Below, one piece after another: positions 25,301 through 33,572 of a DNA stretch of 64,000 nucleotides. The notes under the pieces were generated by a model. The model was given only the letters and a program-made list of their open reading frames with translations. It did no database searches and was not told the DNA's origin. Both the position numbers and the translations under genes were made by a program. Every line of letters starts with the position of its first letter. Within the stretch, counting starts at the first letter, position 1. Source of the stretch: Stenotrophomonas rhizophila (GTDB lineage: Bacteria; Pseudomonadota; Gammaproteobacteria; Xanthomonadales; Xanthomonadaceae). The stretch is taken from NCBI RefSeq assembly GCF_001704155.1, contig NZ_CP016294.1:1485501-1549500 (forward strand), given 5' to 3'.

Positions 25301-27889
25301 ATGGACGCCGCGCGCTGGCTGCACGCGCTGAGTGCCGGCCGCAGCCTGGTCGAGCACGCCTATCCCCTGCTGGTACCGTTCGTCCAACAGCGCCTGGATG
25401 ACGAAATCATGCGCCGTTACCGCACCGCGTTCGACAGCAGCTGTTGTTACATCGTGTCCTTCAAGGACGGGTATCCAAGCGACCAGACGCGAAGCGGGTG
25501 GGTCCACAACCGGGCGCAGAAGCAGGCGGCGGCCAGCTTCGCCGACTGTGCCATGACCCGCGCGGCCGGTTTCGAGGATACGCCCGCGCGCCTGCTGGGC
25601 CTGTACACCAGCAGCGACAGCGCGGTGTTCGACGAGAACAGCGAGGTCGTGGGACTGGACGCATCGCAGCTGCTCTCGATGGCGCGCGAACTGGATGTTC
25701 AGGGCGACTACCTGCGCGCGCTGGACCGGTTCTGGGAGGCGCACGCGCCGGCCGTGTTGACCACGCTGCGCGGCGGCTACCTGTACGGCTGCGCGCAACA
25801 GCATGCAGACGGATCGTTGTCCGCGCGCGGCATGCAGCTGGCCCTCGGTGTGTTCGGCACGATGACGGCGGCCGAGTCGCAGGATCCCGCCTACCGACCG
25901 GTTGCGCGTGCCGGTGTGCGCACCGGCTGGCTGCAGGTCCATGGCATTGCCTCGACCGTGCTGCACGTTGGCGACGAGGTGGGGCCGGAGGTACTGCTGT
26001 ACTTCCCCAACGACCGCAACCGCTTCCACGAGTTTGCCAGCGAGGCCGACATGATGGGCTGGATCGAGCGCGCCGCAGCCACCGACACCGGGCGCCAATG
26101 GCTGGAGACCGCATTCGACCTGGCCGACCTGCAGGACGGCTGGATGTCCAACGGCGTGCATACCGCGCTCGGTGCCGGCACCCAGGCGATCTTCGGACAC
26201 GGGGGCGCGGTGGTGTCGATCAGCGGCGAGGTGTCGCAGGCACTGCTCGCGCGGCTGCGGCAACGCGCGCGCCGCGATGCGCAGACGCTGATGACCTCGG
26301 AGTGGGAAGCGTTCCGGCGCCGCTGGATGCCGCGGCTGGAGCGCTGTGAGCAGGCAATGGGGCTGGTCGCGTTGGTGCTGCCGGAAACGCTGCCCGTGGT
26401 GGCGGTGCTGTCGGCGCTGCAGCTGGGGGTGGGCGTGGAGCAGACGATCGACGGCGATACGCCTGAGCAACGCCGTGCTGGCCTCGGCACGGCAGCAGGC
26501 GGTGCCCTCGGCTTGGCGTTGTCGGCTCCACTGGGTACCGCGCGGCTGGCGGCGGTGGCCGCGCGCGATGGTTCGCGACTGCAACCGGCGATACAGACGC
26601 CGGCGTGGGAGCAGGTCGATGATCCACTGGCGCAGCTGGCCGAGCGCTACGCCCGGCCGGTGGCGCTGTCCGGATCGCGCGCCGCCGACAATGGCGTCCA
26701 CGACTACCTTGGCCGGCGATACATCAGCCAGGGCGGGCACGCATACGAGGTGGCCTTCGACCGTGCGCATGGCACCTGGCGGCTGCAGAATCCGCAGCCG
26801 GGCAGCTTCTACCACCAGCCGGTACGGCTGAATGCCGACGGGGCGTGGGAACCCCACAGCGACGTCGGCCTGCGCGGCGGCGCGCCGATCAGCCGATCCA
26901 GCAAGCGCAGGCAGTCGGTGGAACGCAGCTATCGCGGTTCCCTGAATTCCCTGGTCGAACGCACCCACTCCCATTCGGTGGACAGCAGCTCGCAGGATTT
27001 CCAATGGGGCGTGAATCACTGGGAGCGGGTGATGACACCGGAACAGGCGCGCGACAGCGCCTCGCTGGAGCAGATGAAGGAGCTGTTCGTGTCGGGCCAT
27101 CTCGACCCGGTGCAGCAGGGCGCACTGTCGGTGATCATCGAGCGGCTGGACAATACGCTGCGTGCCGAGCGCTACACCGTGGTCAACGAGGTGGTGCACG
27201 ACTCGGTCTACATCGCCGGCGGCCAGTTCATCCAGGCCTCCCAGGGCCTGCTCGGCGAAGGCACCGGATTATCCGCGGCGGGCATGTGCACCGGGCTGTC
27301 GCGGATCATGGCCACGGCGATGGGGCAGGGCGAAGAAATCCATGTGCTGGAGCACCTGCGCCAGGCGATCCGCGAGCCCGAAAGCCGGCATGCGGTCGCG
27401 CTGCGGGCGCTGATCCGCGACGCGCAGGGCGCGGCCCTGCAGCCCGGTTCGATGTCGGCGGCATCGTTGATCCACGTCGATGCACTGGCGAATTTCCTTG
27501 CCAACACCGCGCGCAGCAGCCATTTCGTCTTCAGCGGCACGCAGCACAGCATGGCCTGCGGCGTGAACGTGCTGGACAACGGGCGGCGCGAATACCTGCT
27601 CTACGATCCCAACTTCGGGCTGATGGTGTTCAAGAAACTCTCGCGCTTCAACCAGTGGGTGAACAATCTGTTCGGGTCGCGCTATTTCAGCCGGCTGTCG
27701 TCGCGGACCCTGGGCGACGCCAGCGCCGAGACGCTGGCTGAAATGTACGGGGCGATCCCGACCCCGGGCAGCCAGCGGATGCAGTTCCACCTGCGCCAGA
27801 TCCACCCGGAACGGATGCAGGAACAGGCCGCCGCGCGCGGCTGGACCGCGTTGTACGAGCATGTCCGGCCGGCGAGTGGGGGAACGTGA
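22319..27889 (+). CDS. Very large toxin-like protein with C-terminal C58-type (YopT/PaTox-like) cysteine protease domain
   Basis: 1856 codons in one uninterrupted frame. There is no signal peptide. A hydrophobic segment lies near residues 372-396, and a hydrophobic glycine-rich stretch lies at about 1346-1416. The middle part (for example FPNDRNRFHEF near 1230, followed by a WIE segment) resembles the dermonecrotic-toxin-like region (DUF6543 type) of giant Pseudomonas toxins. The last 250 residues hold GMCTGLS with Cys1657, TQHSMACGV with His1743 and LYDPNFGL with Asp1763. This C...H...DPNxG order is that of C58 proteases and related deamidases such as YopT, AvrPphB and the PaTox domain. Codon use matches the neighbours. 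ATG 22319 has no clear ribosome site, so the start is uncertain. No immunity, chaperone, VgrG or PAAR gene is adjacent. The family assignment is by motif memory only. Confidence 0.6.
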   Translation: MANLTLSPVGRAGGSPARPSSPPSSRHRPAVAPVSIRNTPACAPTRRLWLDGIPRGELDALAAALRQGPLDAHFFLTLQPHFHRTALAGPMAQGLVDDALDRLLPMALPPAQRAAWRSSLMALLTLPRVDWEVQCAPLRALLTDVVARRNTLLQAMRDALYRPLDQSRRDWNAALDAERALGMADAREVAQRLCGMSPSRQRDAVRQQLCDWMPTLTPAQVDRAVAQAAAAAALNGACIDARSALPALFDRVDDAGVPLIGDAQRARILAALDRLAGGAPDALLATQGGRGDRLGQWLLSVAERAALAATTRHSLRSALGDAVLFVAGLAPGIKALRWGTADAALPTGSAAPIPAIASAPPAVASGAARQGGRSMLALAASLVGGGLGVATLGWRWASADTQATAPTADVQPERKPGPESDAARVDERTQHVVRLLDTVIDRDGDGSIWDVLWQRVHQSAGGDATSLRDTVATLLASNGIAREVIDALGGPPPAEGRARVRRALRPLPVPRNGGEGLDATERTRLDAATRLLVDVAQQAPPPGAAALAPPAGVDLAVTRSRMLTWVQSMGRNASEQHQRLTAAWRHVVASERALTLSAAALPNLDADLARLVAADLLNVTGQRIDPTTIYLNTFQQSQQWRAWEADQLRPPGALFRNQHRLLPPDRRVRSGLVSTHTLVGAALLPVDADTGHAGLYYRCVPGTYFPVQECRELTLEEFKRVQGRDYLGAFRRRYDACLEQAWHARPTPGSEGFVSGIGRRLAGTAVLLNAAGQLGDDAAAAVKVLTDFPTRFDLAEAANGRALALPGWQIDVHALAANDRGHAVPLHGVLLVTAQAAASPQAPITLVISTTRIPLIEAFNSSDAALQQLADEVRHQLPVRVAVNEHARWQQGALPVVKAYGIDGDFRWALFMQALELRHAQLRAAGLSSPARIREAFNALDSALALPYLPVPVPVLAAAGELAALDMDGLNARSAAHWTARFPAGTPGALRNADMDAARWLHALSAGRSLVEHAYPLLVPFVQQRLDDEIMRRYRTAFDSSCCYIVSFKDGYPSDQTRSGWVHNRAQKQAAASFADCAMTRAAGFEDTPARLLGLYTSSDSAVFDENSEVVGLDASQLLSMARELDVQGDYLRALDRFWEAHAPAVLTTLRGGYLYGCAQQHADGSLSARGMQLALGVFGTMTAAESQDPAYRPVARAGVRTGWLQVHGIASTVLHVGDEVGPEVLLYFPNDRNRFHEFASEADMMGWIERAAATDTGRQWLETAFDLADLQDGWMSNGVHTALGAGTQAIFGHGGAVVSISGEVSQALLARLRQRARRDAQTLMTSEWEAFRRRWMPRLERCEQAMGLVALVLPETLPVVAVLSALQLGVGVEQTIDGDTPEQRRAGLGTAAGGALGLALSAPLGTARLAAVAARDGSRLQPAIQTPAWEQVDDPLAQLAERYARPVALSGSRAADNGVHDYLGRRYISQGGHAYEVAFDRAHGTWRLQNPQPGSFYHQPVRLNADGAWEPHSDVGLRGGAPISRSSKRRQSVERSYRGSLNSLVERTHSHSVDSSSQDFQWGVNHWERVMTPEQARDSASLEQMKELFVSGHLDPVQQGALSVIIERLDNTLRAERYTVVNEVVHDSVYIAGGQFIQASQGLLGEGTGLSAAGMCTGLSRIMATAMGQGEEIHVLEHLRQAIREPESRHAVALRALIRDAQGAALQPGSMSAASLIHVDALANFLANTARSSHFVFSGTQHSMACGVNVLDNGRREYLLYDPNFGLMVFKKLSRFNQWVNNLFGSRYFSRLSSRTLGDASAETLAEMYGAIPTPGSQRMQFHLRQIHPERMQEQAAARGWTALYEHVRPASGGT

Positions 27890-27957
27890 ACGCCCCGGCC
27901 CCCAACGCCGGCCGAGGCGGGTAAAATTGCCGCGATCCCCGTTCTCCCGAGCCCCCC

Positions 27958-29361
27958 ATGACCTGCCGCACCCGTTTCGCCCCCAGTCCCACCGGCTACC
28001 TGCACATCGGCGGCGCCCGCACGGCGCTGTACTGCTGGCTGGAGGCGCGCCACCGTGGCGGGGAATTCGTGCTGCGCATCGAGGATACCGACCGCGAACG
28101 CAGCACCCAGGGCGCCATCGACGCGATCCTGGAGGCGATGGAGTGGCTGGGCCTGAACTACGACGAAGGCCCGATCTACCAGACCCAGCGCGTGGCCCGC
28201 TACAAGGAAGTGGCCGAGCAGCTGATCGCCGACGGCAAGGCCTATTACGCCTACGAGACCCGCGAGGAGCTCGATGCAATGCGTGAGGCCGCCATGGCCA
28301 AGCAGGAAAAGCCCCGCTACAACGGCGCTGCGCGTGAGTTGAACCTGCCGTACCGCGACGATCCGAACCGGGTGATCCGCTTCAAGAACCCGCTGGAAGG
28401 CACGGTCGTGTTCGACGACCTGATCAAGGGCCGCATCGAGATCGCCAACAGCGAGCTGGATGACATGGTGATCTTCCGTCCGGACGGCTTCCCCACCTAC
28501 AACTTCGCGGTGGTGGTGGACGACTGGGACATGCGCATCTCCGAGGTCATCCGCGGCGACGACCACATCAACAACACCCCGCGCCAGATCAACCTGTACG
28601 AAGGCATCGGCGCGCCGGTGCCGAAGTTCGGCCACATGCCGATGATCCTGGACGAGCAGGGCGCCAAGCTGTCCAAGCGTACCGGCGCGGCCGACGTGAT
28701 GCAGTACAAGGACGCCGGCTACCTGCCCGACGCGCTGCTGAGCTACCTGGCCCGGCTGGGCTGGTCGCATGGCGACCAGGAGCTGTTCAGCCGCCAGGAG
28801 CTGATCGATCTGTTCGACGTGACCAACTGCAATTCCAAGGCCTCGCGCCTGGACATGGCCAAGCTGGGCTGGGTGAACCAGCACTTCCTGAAGACCGAAA
28901 ACCCGGCCGACATCGCCCCGCACCTGGTCTACCAGCTGAACAAGCTGGGCCTGGACCTGGGCGCCGGCCCGGCCCCGGCCGACGTGGTGGTGGCGCTGCG
29001 CGACCGCGTACAGACCCTGAAGGAAATGGCCGAGAAGGCGGTGGTCTGGTACCAGCCGCTGGTCGAATACGACGAGGCGGCGGTGGCCAAGCACTTCAAG
29101 CCGGGCGCGGAACTGGCGCTGGGCAAGGCCCGGGAGCTGCTGGCTGCTGCCAGCGAGTGGACCGCTGAAAGCGTGTCGGTGGCCCTGCACGAGGTGGCCA
29201 CCGCGCTGGAGATCGGCATGGGCAAGGTCGCCCAGCCGCTGCGCGTGGCCATCACTGGCACCCAGGTGAGCCCGGACATTTCCCAGACCGTGTTCCTGGC
29301 CGGGCGTGAAGAGGCCTTGAAACGCATCGACGTCGCACTCACTAAAGTACCGACGGCCTGA
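27958..29361 (+). CDS. gltX: Glutamate--tRNA ligase
   Basis: 467 residues, class I aminoacyl-tRNA synthetase. The HIGH-type motif is HIGGARTAL near residue 16 and the KMSKS-type motif is KLSKRTG near 237. The N-terminal [25 protein letters not shown] and [12 protein letters not shown] segments are typical of GluRS. It charges tRNA-Glu, and the product also feeds tetrapyrrole synthesis. A 68-base gap from the toxin-like gene contains a TAAAAT hexamer (27922-27927) that may be the -10 box. The zur gene follows 14 bases after the stop and is probably co-transcribed. Confidence 0.97.
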   Translation: MTCRTRFAPSPTGYLHIGGARTALYCWLEARHRGGEFVLRIEDTDRERSTQGAIDAILEAMEWLGLNYDEGPIYQTQRVARYKEVAEQLIADGKAYYAYETREELDAMREAAMAKQEKPRYNGAARELNLPYRDDPNRVIRFKNPLEGTVVFDDLIKGRIEIANSELDDMVIFRPDGFPTYNFAVVVDDWDMRISEVIRGDDHINNTPRQINLYEGIGAPVPKFGHMPMILDEQGAKLSKRTGAADVMQYKDAGYLPDALLSYLARLGWSHGDQELFSRQELIDLFDVTNCNSKASRLDMAKLGWVNQHFLKTENPADIAPHLVYQLNKLGLDLGAGPAPADVVVALRDRVQTLKEMAEKAVVWYQPLVEYDEAAVAKHFKPGAELALGKARELLAAASEWTAESVSVALHEVATALEIGMGKVAQPLRVAITGTQVSPDISQTVFLAGREEALKRIDVALTKVPTA

Positions 29362-29375
29362 CCACAGGAGACCGC

Positions 29376-29861
29376 ATGTCCGCCAAGACCGCTTGTACCG
29401 CCCCACACCATCACGTTCACGACGCTTCGGACTTCGTGAAGGTGGTGGAGCGCGTGTGCACGGAGCGCGGACTGCGGCTGACGCCGATCCGCGCCAACGT
29501 GCTGCGGTTGATTGCCGAGGCCGGCAAGCCGGTCAAGGCGTATGAGCTGCTGGAGTGGGTGCGCAGCGGCAAGGGCGTGGGCGCCGATGCCCCGCCCACC
29601 GTGTACCGCGCGCTGGATTTCCTGATGGCGAATGGTTTCGTGCACAAGCTGGAATCGGTGAATGCGTTCGTGGCCTGCCACCACCCCAGCAGCGCGCAGC
29701 ACTCGGTGCCGTTCCTGATCTGCAACAGCTGCCACAGCGCGGTGGAGCTGGAAGACCGCGACATCGTCAGCCAGCTGGAAAAGCGCGCCAAGGAGCTGGG
29801 CTTCCAGCCGCAGGCGCAGACCCTGGAAGTGCACGGCCTCTGCGCCCGCTGCGCGGGATGA
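29376..29861 (+). CDS. zur: Zinc uptake regulator, Fur family
   Basis: 161 residues. The winged-helix domain includes RLTPIRANVLRLI and PPTVYRALDFLMANGFVHKLE. The metal-binding domain has ACHHPS and the structural zinc cysteines CNSC and CARC. The ACHHP context, the short acidic C-terminal helix and the absence of the Fur-typical HHDH region favour Zur over Fur. With zinc bound it represses zinc uptake genes; two Zur-box-like sites occur in this window before znuD and the merC-like gene. The N-terminal HHHVHD may add metal affinity. It lies in an operon with gltX. Confidence 0.85.
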   Translation: MSAKTACTAPHHHVHDASDFVKVVERVCTERGLRLTPIRANVLRLIAEAGKPVKAYELLEWVRSGKGVGADAPPTVYRALDFLMANGFVHKLESVNAFVACHHPSSAQHSVPFLICNSCHSAVELEDRDIVSQLEKRAKELGFQPQAQTLEVHGLCARCAG

Positions 29862-29929
29862 CGCACCCGCCGGGGCTGATCGACAATACGGCGCGGTCGC
29901 CCTGATAGTGAAACAAGCGCTGGACTGAC

Positions 29930-30073
29930 GGTAGGGTCGGTTCCCAAACGACCGCCGATCCGGTCTATCGGTACTTGGACGCATGACCCGGGCCGAAGCT
30001 GCGCCTTTGTTGCAGGTCATGCGTTACCGGATCTTGCACCTTTATCGGCGGTCGTTCGGGAACCGACCCTACC
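29930..30073. repeat. Inverted pair of 30-base REP units overlapping the end of the pump gene
   Basis: Positions 29930-29959 and 30044-30073 are inverted copies matching at 29 of 30 positions, each starting GGTAGGGTCGGTTCCC. The 84 bases between them include the segment CATGCGTTACCGG that recurs in the repeat locus near 38.26 kb. The right copy covers the stop codon of the downstream minus-strand adaptor gene. A GTAG head and weak inner hairpin identify them as SMAG-like. Confidence 0.8.
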
Positions 30074-31256
30074 GGTCCTGCTGCTGTTGCTTCGGGGTCG
30101 CGGCAGTATCGACGCGTACGACCACTGACATGCCCGGACGCAGGCGTGGGGCAAGCGCCTGGTCCGGATCGATCGCGATCCGCACCGGCAGACGCTGCAC
30201 GACCTTGGTGAAGTTGCCGCTGGCGTTGTCCGGGCGCAACACGCTGAATTCCGAACCCGTGGCCGGCGCGATCTGCTCGATGTGGCCGCTCAACCGTTCC
30301 CCATCGAAGGCATCCACCGCGAAGGTCGCCGGCTGGCCGATGCGCATCTTCCAGGTCTGGCCTTCCTTGAAATTGGCCACCACCCACAGCGTGTCCGGCA
30401 CCAGGAACAGCAGCTGCGAACCGGCGGTGACGTACTGGCCCAGGCGCACCGACGCTTCACTCACCTGCCCGTCGCGCGGGGCGTGGATGACCGTGTTGGC
30501 CAGGTCGATGCGTGCCAGTTCCAGCTGCGCCTTGGCCGTTTCCACGCCGGCTTCCAGGCCTTTGCGCGCGACCTGGGTGGAGGTCAGTGTTTCTTCGGCA
30601 ATGCGGATCTGCGCCTGCGACTGCTGCACCGAGGATTGCGCGGCCTGCGCGCTGGTGCGGAACTTGTCGCGGTCGTTCAGCGCCACCAGCTGCTGGTCGG
30701 CCAGTTCTTCATAGCGCTTGAGTTCGGTGCGCGAGCGGGCCAGTTCCGATTGGCCGGCCGACAGTGCCGCCTGGGCCGCGCTGATCTGCGCGCGGTTCTG
30801 TGCCTGCGCCTGGTCGGAGTTGGCCAAGGCGGCCACCGCGCTGTCCAGGTTCGCCTGCGCCTGCGCCACCTTTTCCTTGTAGATGCGGTCATCGATGCGC
30901 AGCAGCGGTTCACCCTGCCTGACGTGCTGGAAGTCCTTCACCAGCACGTCGGTGACATAGCCGTTGACCTGGGGCGCCAGCACGGTGATCTGGCCGCGCA
31001 CATAGGCGTTGTCGGTGCTTACCCAGCTGCTGTTGAATGGCCATAATGACCAGGCGCGCAGGATCAGCGCGATGCCGATCAACGCCACCACGATCATCAC
31101 CGCTACGCTGCCCCGGCTGGGCTTGAGGTACTTCGGTGCGCTGCTTGGCGCTGCGGCGGCGGCAGGCGCTGCCGGTGCGGTTACCGGTGCGGCATCGGTG
31201 GGCACCGGCGGGTTGACCTCATCAGGATTGTCATCGCGCGGAGGCGTCGTGGACAT
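30069..31256 (-). CDS. emrA: EmrA/HlyD-family membrane fusion protein of a drug efflux pump
   Basis: 395 residues. A Pro/Ala-rich cytoplasmic head is followed by one transmembrane helix (SVAVMIVVALIGIALILRAW). The adaptor then starts STDNAYVRGQITVLAPQVNGYV, a lipoyl half-motif, continues with a long coiled coil rich in Gln and Ala (about residues 90-200), then the second half-motif VIHAPRDGQVSE and a barrel domain. It links the inner-membrane transporter to an outer-membrane channel, which is not encoded here. It is the third gene of a TetR-MFS-HlyD operon, eight bases after the transporter. ATG 31256 is chosen; an earlier ATG lies in the transporter gene. The stop codon lies in a REP unit. 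Confidence 0.88.
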   Translation of the reverse strand: MSTTPPRDDNPDEVNPPVPTDAAPVTAPAAPAAAAAPSSAPKYLKPSRGSVAVMIVVALIGIALILRAWSLWPFNSSWVSTDNAYVRGQITVLAPQVNGYVTDVLVKDFQHVRQGEPLLRIDDRIYKEKVAQAQANLDSAVAALANSDQAQAQNRAQISAAQAALSAGQSELARSRTELKRYEELADQQLVALNDRDKFRTSAQAAQSSVQQSQAQIRIAEETLTSTQVARKGLEAGVETAKAQLELARIDLANTVIHAPRDGQVSEASVRLGQYVTAGSQLLFLVPDTLWVVANFKEGQTWKMRIGQPATFAVDAFDGERLSGHIEQIAPATGSEFSVLRPDNASGNFTKVVQRLPVRIAIDPDQALAPRLRPGMSVVVRVDTAATPKQQQQDR

Positions 31257-31264
31257 GGAAGGAC

Positions 31265-32917
31265 CTATTGCAGGGAAACGGGGTGGGGATGGCGTTTTCG
31301 CCACTGCTTGAGCACGGCGGTGCGCAACGACAACAACAGCAGCCAGCCCAGGAAGATCAAGGCAACCCGGCCGCTCAACGAGAACACGTCGTTGAAGCCG
31401 CGCACGTTGGCCTCACGCCGGGTGACCTGTGCCAGCTGCGCGGTGCCTTGGGCACTGCGCTGCACCGGATCGGTGAGCAGCGGCGCATAGATCTGCTGCT
31501 GCAGTTTCAGGCGCTGGGCGACCACGCCATCGCTCGGGTCGAGCTGGCTGACAAAGGCGCTGGAATAGACCTGCTCACGATGCAGCTGGAACGTGCCCAG
31601 CACCGCCGAACCGGCCAGCCCGCCCAGGGTCTGGGTGATCGACAGCGTGACCAGGAACGTGATCATGTGGTCGGTGCCCTGTTTCAGCGCCTGGGTGATG
31701 CCCATCATGATCAAGGGGCCCATGAACATGCCCGCGCCCATCGAGGCCAGGAACTGGCTGAGGAAGAAATCGTGCGGGCGGTCCTGGCTGGTGCGGCTCT
31801 GGTCCAGCAGCGCGGCGGTGCCCAGCAGCAGGATCGCCATCAGCAGTTGCGCGACGATGCGTTTGGGCCCGAAGGTCAGCGAGCTGGTGGCAATGCCGGT
31901 AATCACCCCGGCCAGGATCACCGCGAACAGTGGCCGCATCTGGTCCGGGCCCATGCCCAGCTGGCGCATCAGGCCGATCACCCCATAGGACTGCTCGGTG
32001 GTGAGGAAGCGGATCAGGAACGCGCCGAAGATGAAGTGCAGGGTTGCCGGGCTGGCCAGCCAGCGGGTCTGCAGCAGCGGGTTGCGCCGGTAGTGTTCTA
32101 CCACCACGCCGGTGGTGCCCAGCGCGACCGAGGCGACCAGTGCCCAGCCCAGCCACGGCGTGTCGAACCACCAGCGCAGGTAGCCCTGGGCCAACACCAC
32201 GACCAGCAGCGCCACCGCTGGTGCGAACAGCGCGAAGCTGAGGAAATCCATCGGCTCGAACACCTTGATCTGTGCACCGGGCGGCAGCTTCAGCATCACC
32301 ACCGCGGCGAAGGCGCACAGCGCCAGGCCGGCTTCGAACAGGTACAGGTTGTGCCACTGGCCGGTATCCACCAGGCCAGGCGACACCAGCCAGGCGATCG
32401 GCAACGCCATCTGCGAAATGCCCACGCCGATCACCAGCAGGTTGCCGGTATAGCGTCGCGGCAGCGACTGCAGCATGTACAGCGTGCCCAGCGTGCTGCA
32501 CGCTGCGCCAGCAAAACCGCTGGCGGCGCGCATCATCAAGGTGGTTTCAAAACTGCCCACGAACAGGTGCAGTACTGCCAGCGCGGCATACAGGCCCAGG
32601 CCGATCTCGGCAAACAGGCGGATGCCGTACTGCTGGCGGAACTTGAAGGCCAGCAGGTTGGCAGTGACGTTGACCATCGCATAGGCGGCCACCAGCCAGC
32701 TTCCCTGCGTCGGGGTCAGCCCGAGCTGGCCCTGCAGGAACGGCAGGTTGGCGGTAACCAGCGCGTTGCCCAGCCCGCCGGTGATGCCCACCAGCAGCGC
32801 GACCAGCGCATAGGCCATACGGCGGTGCGGCGGATGCCACGGCATCGACGCCGAACCGGGCAGGGTCGGCTTTTCGTGTTCCTCCCAATCGGGAATGGGC
32901 TTGAGGTACTCGGGCAT
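31265..32917 (-). CDS. emrB: EmrB-like drug:H+ antiporter (MFS, DHA2, 14 helices)
   Basis: 550 residues with about 14 transmembrane helices. The N-terminal region has ALVTANLPFLQGQLGLTPTQGSWLVAAYAM, the DHA2 form of motifs before and around helix 2, and a long periplasmic loop near the C-terminus rich in Gln (REQVYSSAFVSQ), as in EmrB. It should export lipophilic drugs or toxic acids together with the EmrA-like adaptor encoded next. The ATG overlaps the stop of the TetR gene (TGATG) and has GGGAG seven bases upstream. Regulation by the adjacent TetR is likely. Substrates are unknown. Confidence 0.88.
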   Translation of the reverse strand: MPEYLKPIPDWEEHEKPTLPGSASMPWHPPHRRMAYALVALLVGITGGLGNALVTANLPFLQGQLGLTPTQGSWLVAAYAMVNVTANLLAFKFRQQYGIRLFAEIGLGLYAALAVLHLFVGSFETTLMMRAASGFAGAACSTLGTLYMLQSLPRRYTGNLLVIGVGISQMALPIAWLVSPGLVDTGQWHNLYLFEAGLALCAFAAVVMLKLPPGAQIKVFEPMDFLSFALFAPAVALLVVVLAQGYLRWWFDTPWLGWALVASVALGTTGVVVEHYRRNPLLQTRWLASPATLHFIFGAFLIRFLTTEQSYGVIGLMRQLGMGPDQMRPLFAVILAGVITGIATSSLTFGPKRIVAQLLMAILLLGTAALLDQSRTSQDRPHDFFLSQFLASMGAGMFMGPLIMMGITQALKQGTDHMITFLVTLSITQTLGGLAGSAVLGTFQLHREQVYSSAFVSQLDPSDGVVAQRLKLQQQIYAPLLTDPVQRSAQGTAQLAQVTRREANVRGFNDVFSLSGRVALIFLGWLLLLSLRTAVLKQWRKRHPHPVSLQ

Positions 32918-33483
32918 CAGCGACTCCCGTCGACCTGTCCGCCCAGCCCTCCGCGCAGCAGTTGCAGAGCGCGCCCGGCCAGCCGCGCGCGCTCCTCGCG
33001 GGTCTTGCCGCGCAGTGCGGCACCCAGCATGCTGGAAATCAGCGAAATGTCGGCCGCCTGCAGGTCGGGGCGGCACAGGCCGGCATCGATCGCGCGCTGG
33101 ATGGGCGCCTTGAGCAGGGCGTGCACGGTCTGCCGCGCCGCCTTGATCGTGGGTTCGTCGGGATCCACCGCGCGCCAGTAGTCGGCCAGCGCGGGCGACT
33201 GCACGATGCGCGAGGCCATGCCCTGCAGCACCTCGAACAAGGCATCGTCGCGATCGCCCAGGGTTTCCACCTGGCGCGCGATGCGGGCCACGGTGCGGTC
33301 CAGCAGCGCTTCGATCAACGCGGTGCGGTCGGGGAAGTTGCGGTACAGGGTGGCGCGGCCGACCTGGGCCTTTTCGACCACCAGGTCCAGCGGTGCGGTC
33401 ACGCCATGCTGGCCGAACACGCTGTCGGCGGCATCGAGGATCAGGGCGCGGCGGGCAGCCGCATCGGCACGTTGACTTTGCAT
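32917..33483 (-). CDS. TetR-family regulator of the EmrAB-like pump
   Basis: 188 residues. The N-terminal HTH reads ILDAADSVFGQHGVTAPLDLVVEKAQVGRATLYRNFPDRTA (given here across the whole domain), with the recognition helix VGRATLYRNF. The helical ligand domain follows, with a C-terminal region related to the SbtR-like TetR_C type (LISSMLGAALRG). It is the first gene of the operon and overlaps the transporter gene by one base. A perfect hexamer inverted repeat 11 bases before its start codon is a good candidate for its autoregulatory operator. A drug or acid ligand would relieve repression. Confidence 0.85.
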   Translation of the reverse strand: MQSQRADAAARRALILDAADSVFGQHGVTAPLDLVVEKAQVGRATLYRNFPDRTALIEALLDRTVARIARQVETLGDRDDALFEVLQGMASRIVQSPALADYWRAVDPDEPTIKAARQTVHALLKAPIQRAIDAGLCRPDLQAADISLISSMLGAALRGKTREERARLAGRALQLLRGGLGGQVDGSR

Positions 33484-33493
33484 GGGCTATTTT

Positions 33494-33509
33494 CGGACAG
33501 GAATGTCCG
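33494..33509. promoter_or_regulatory. Candidate operator of the TetR-EmrB-EmrA operon
   Basis: CGGACA-GGAA-TGTCCG is a perfect inverted repeat of 6-base arms, 11 bases upstream of the TetR start codon. Position and symmetry suggest the self-bound operator. Confidence 0.55.
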
Positions 33510-33572
33510 CAATGGAAGCCGGGCAGGCGATACCGGTATGAGGCCGCTCTGCTTGGTCAACGAGGCGTGAAG

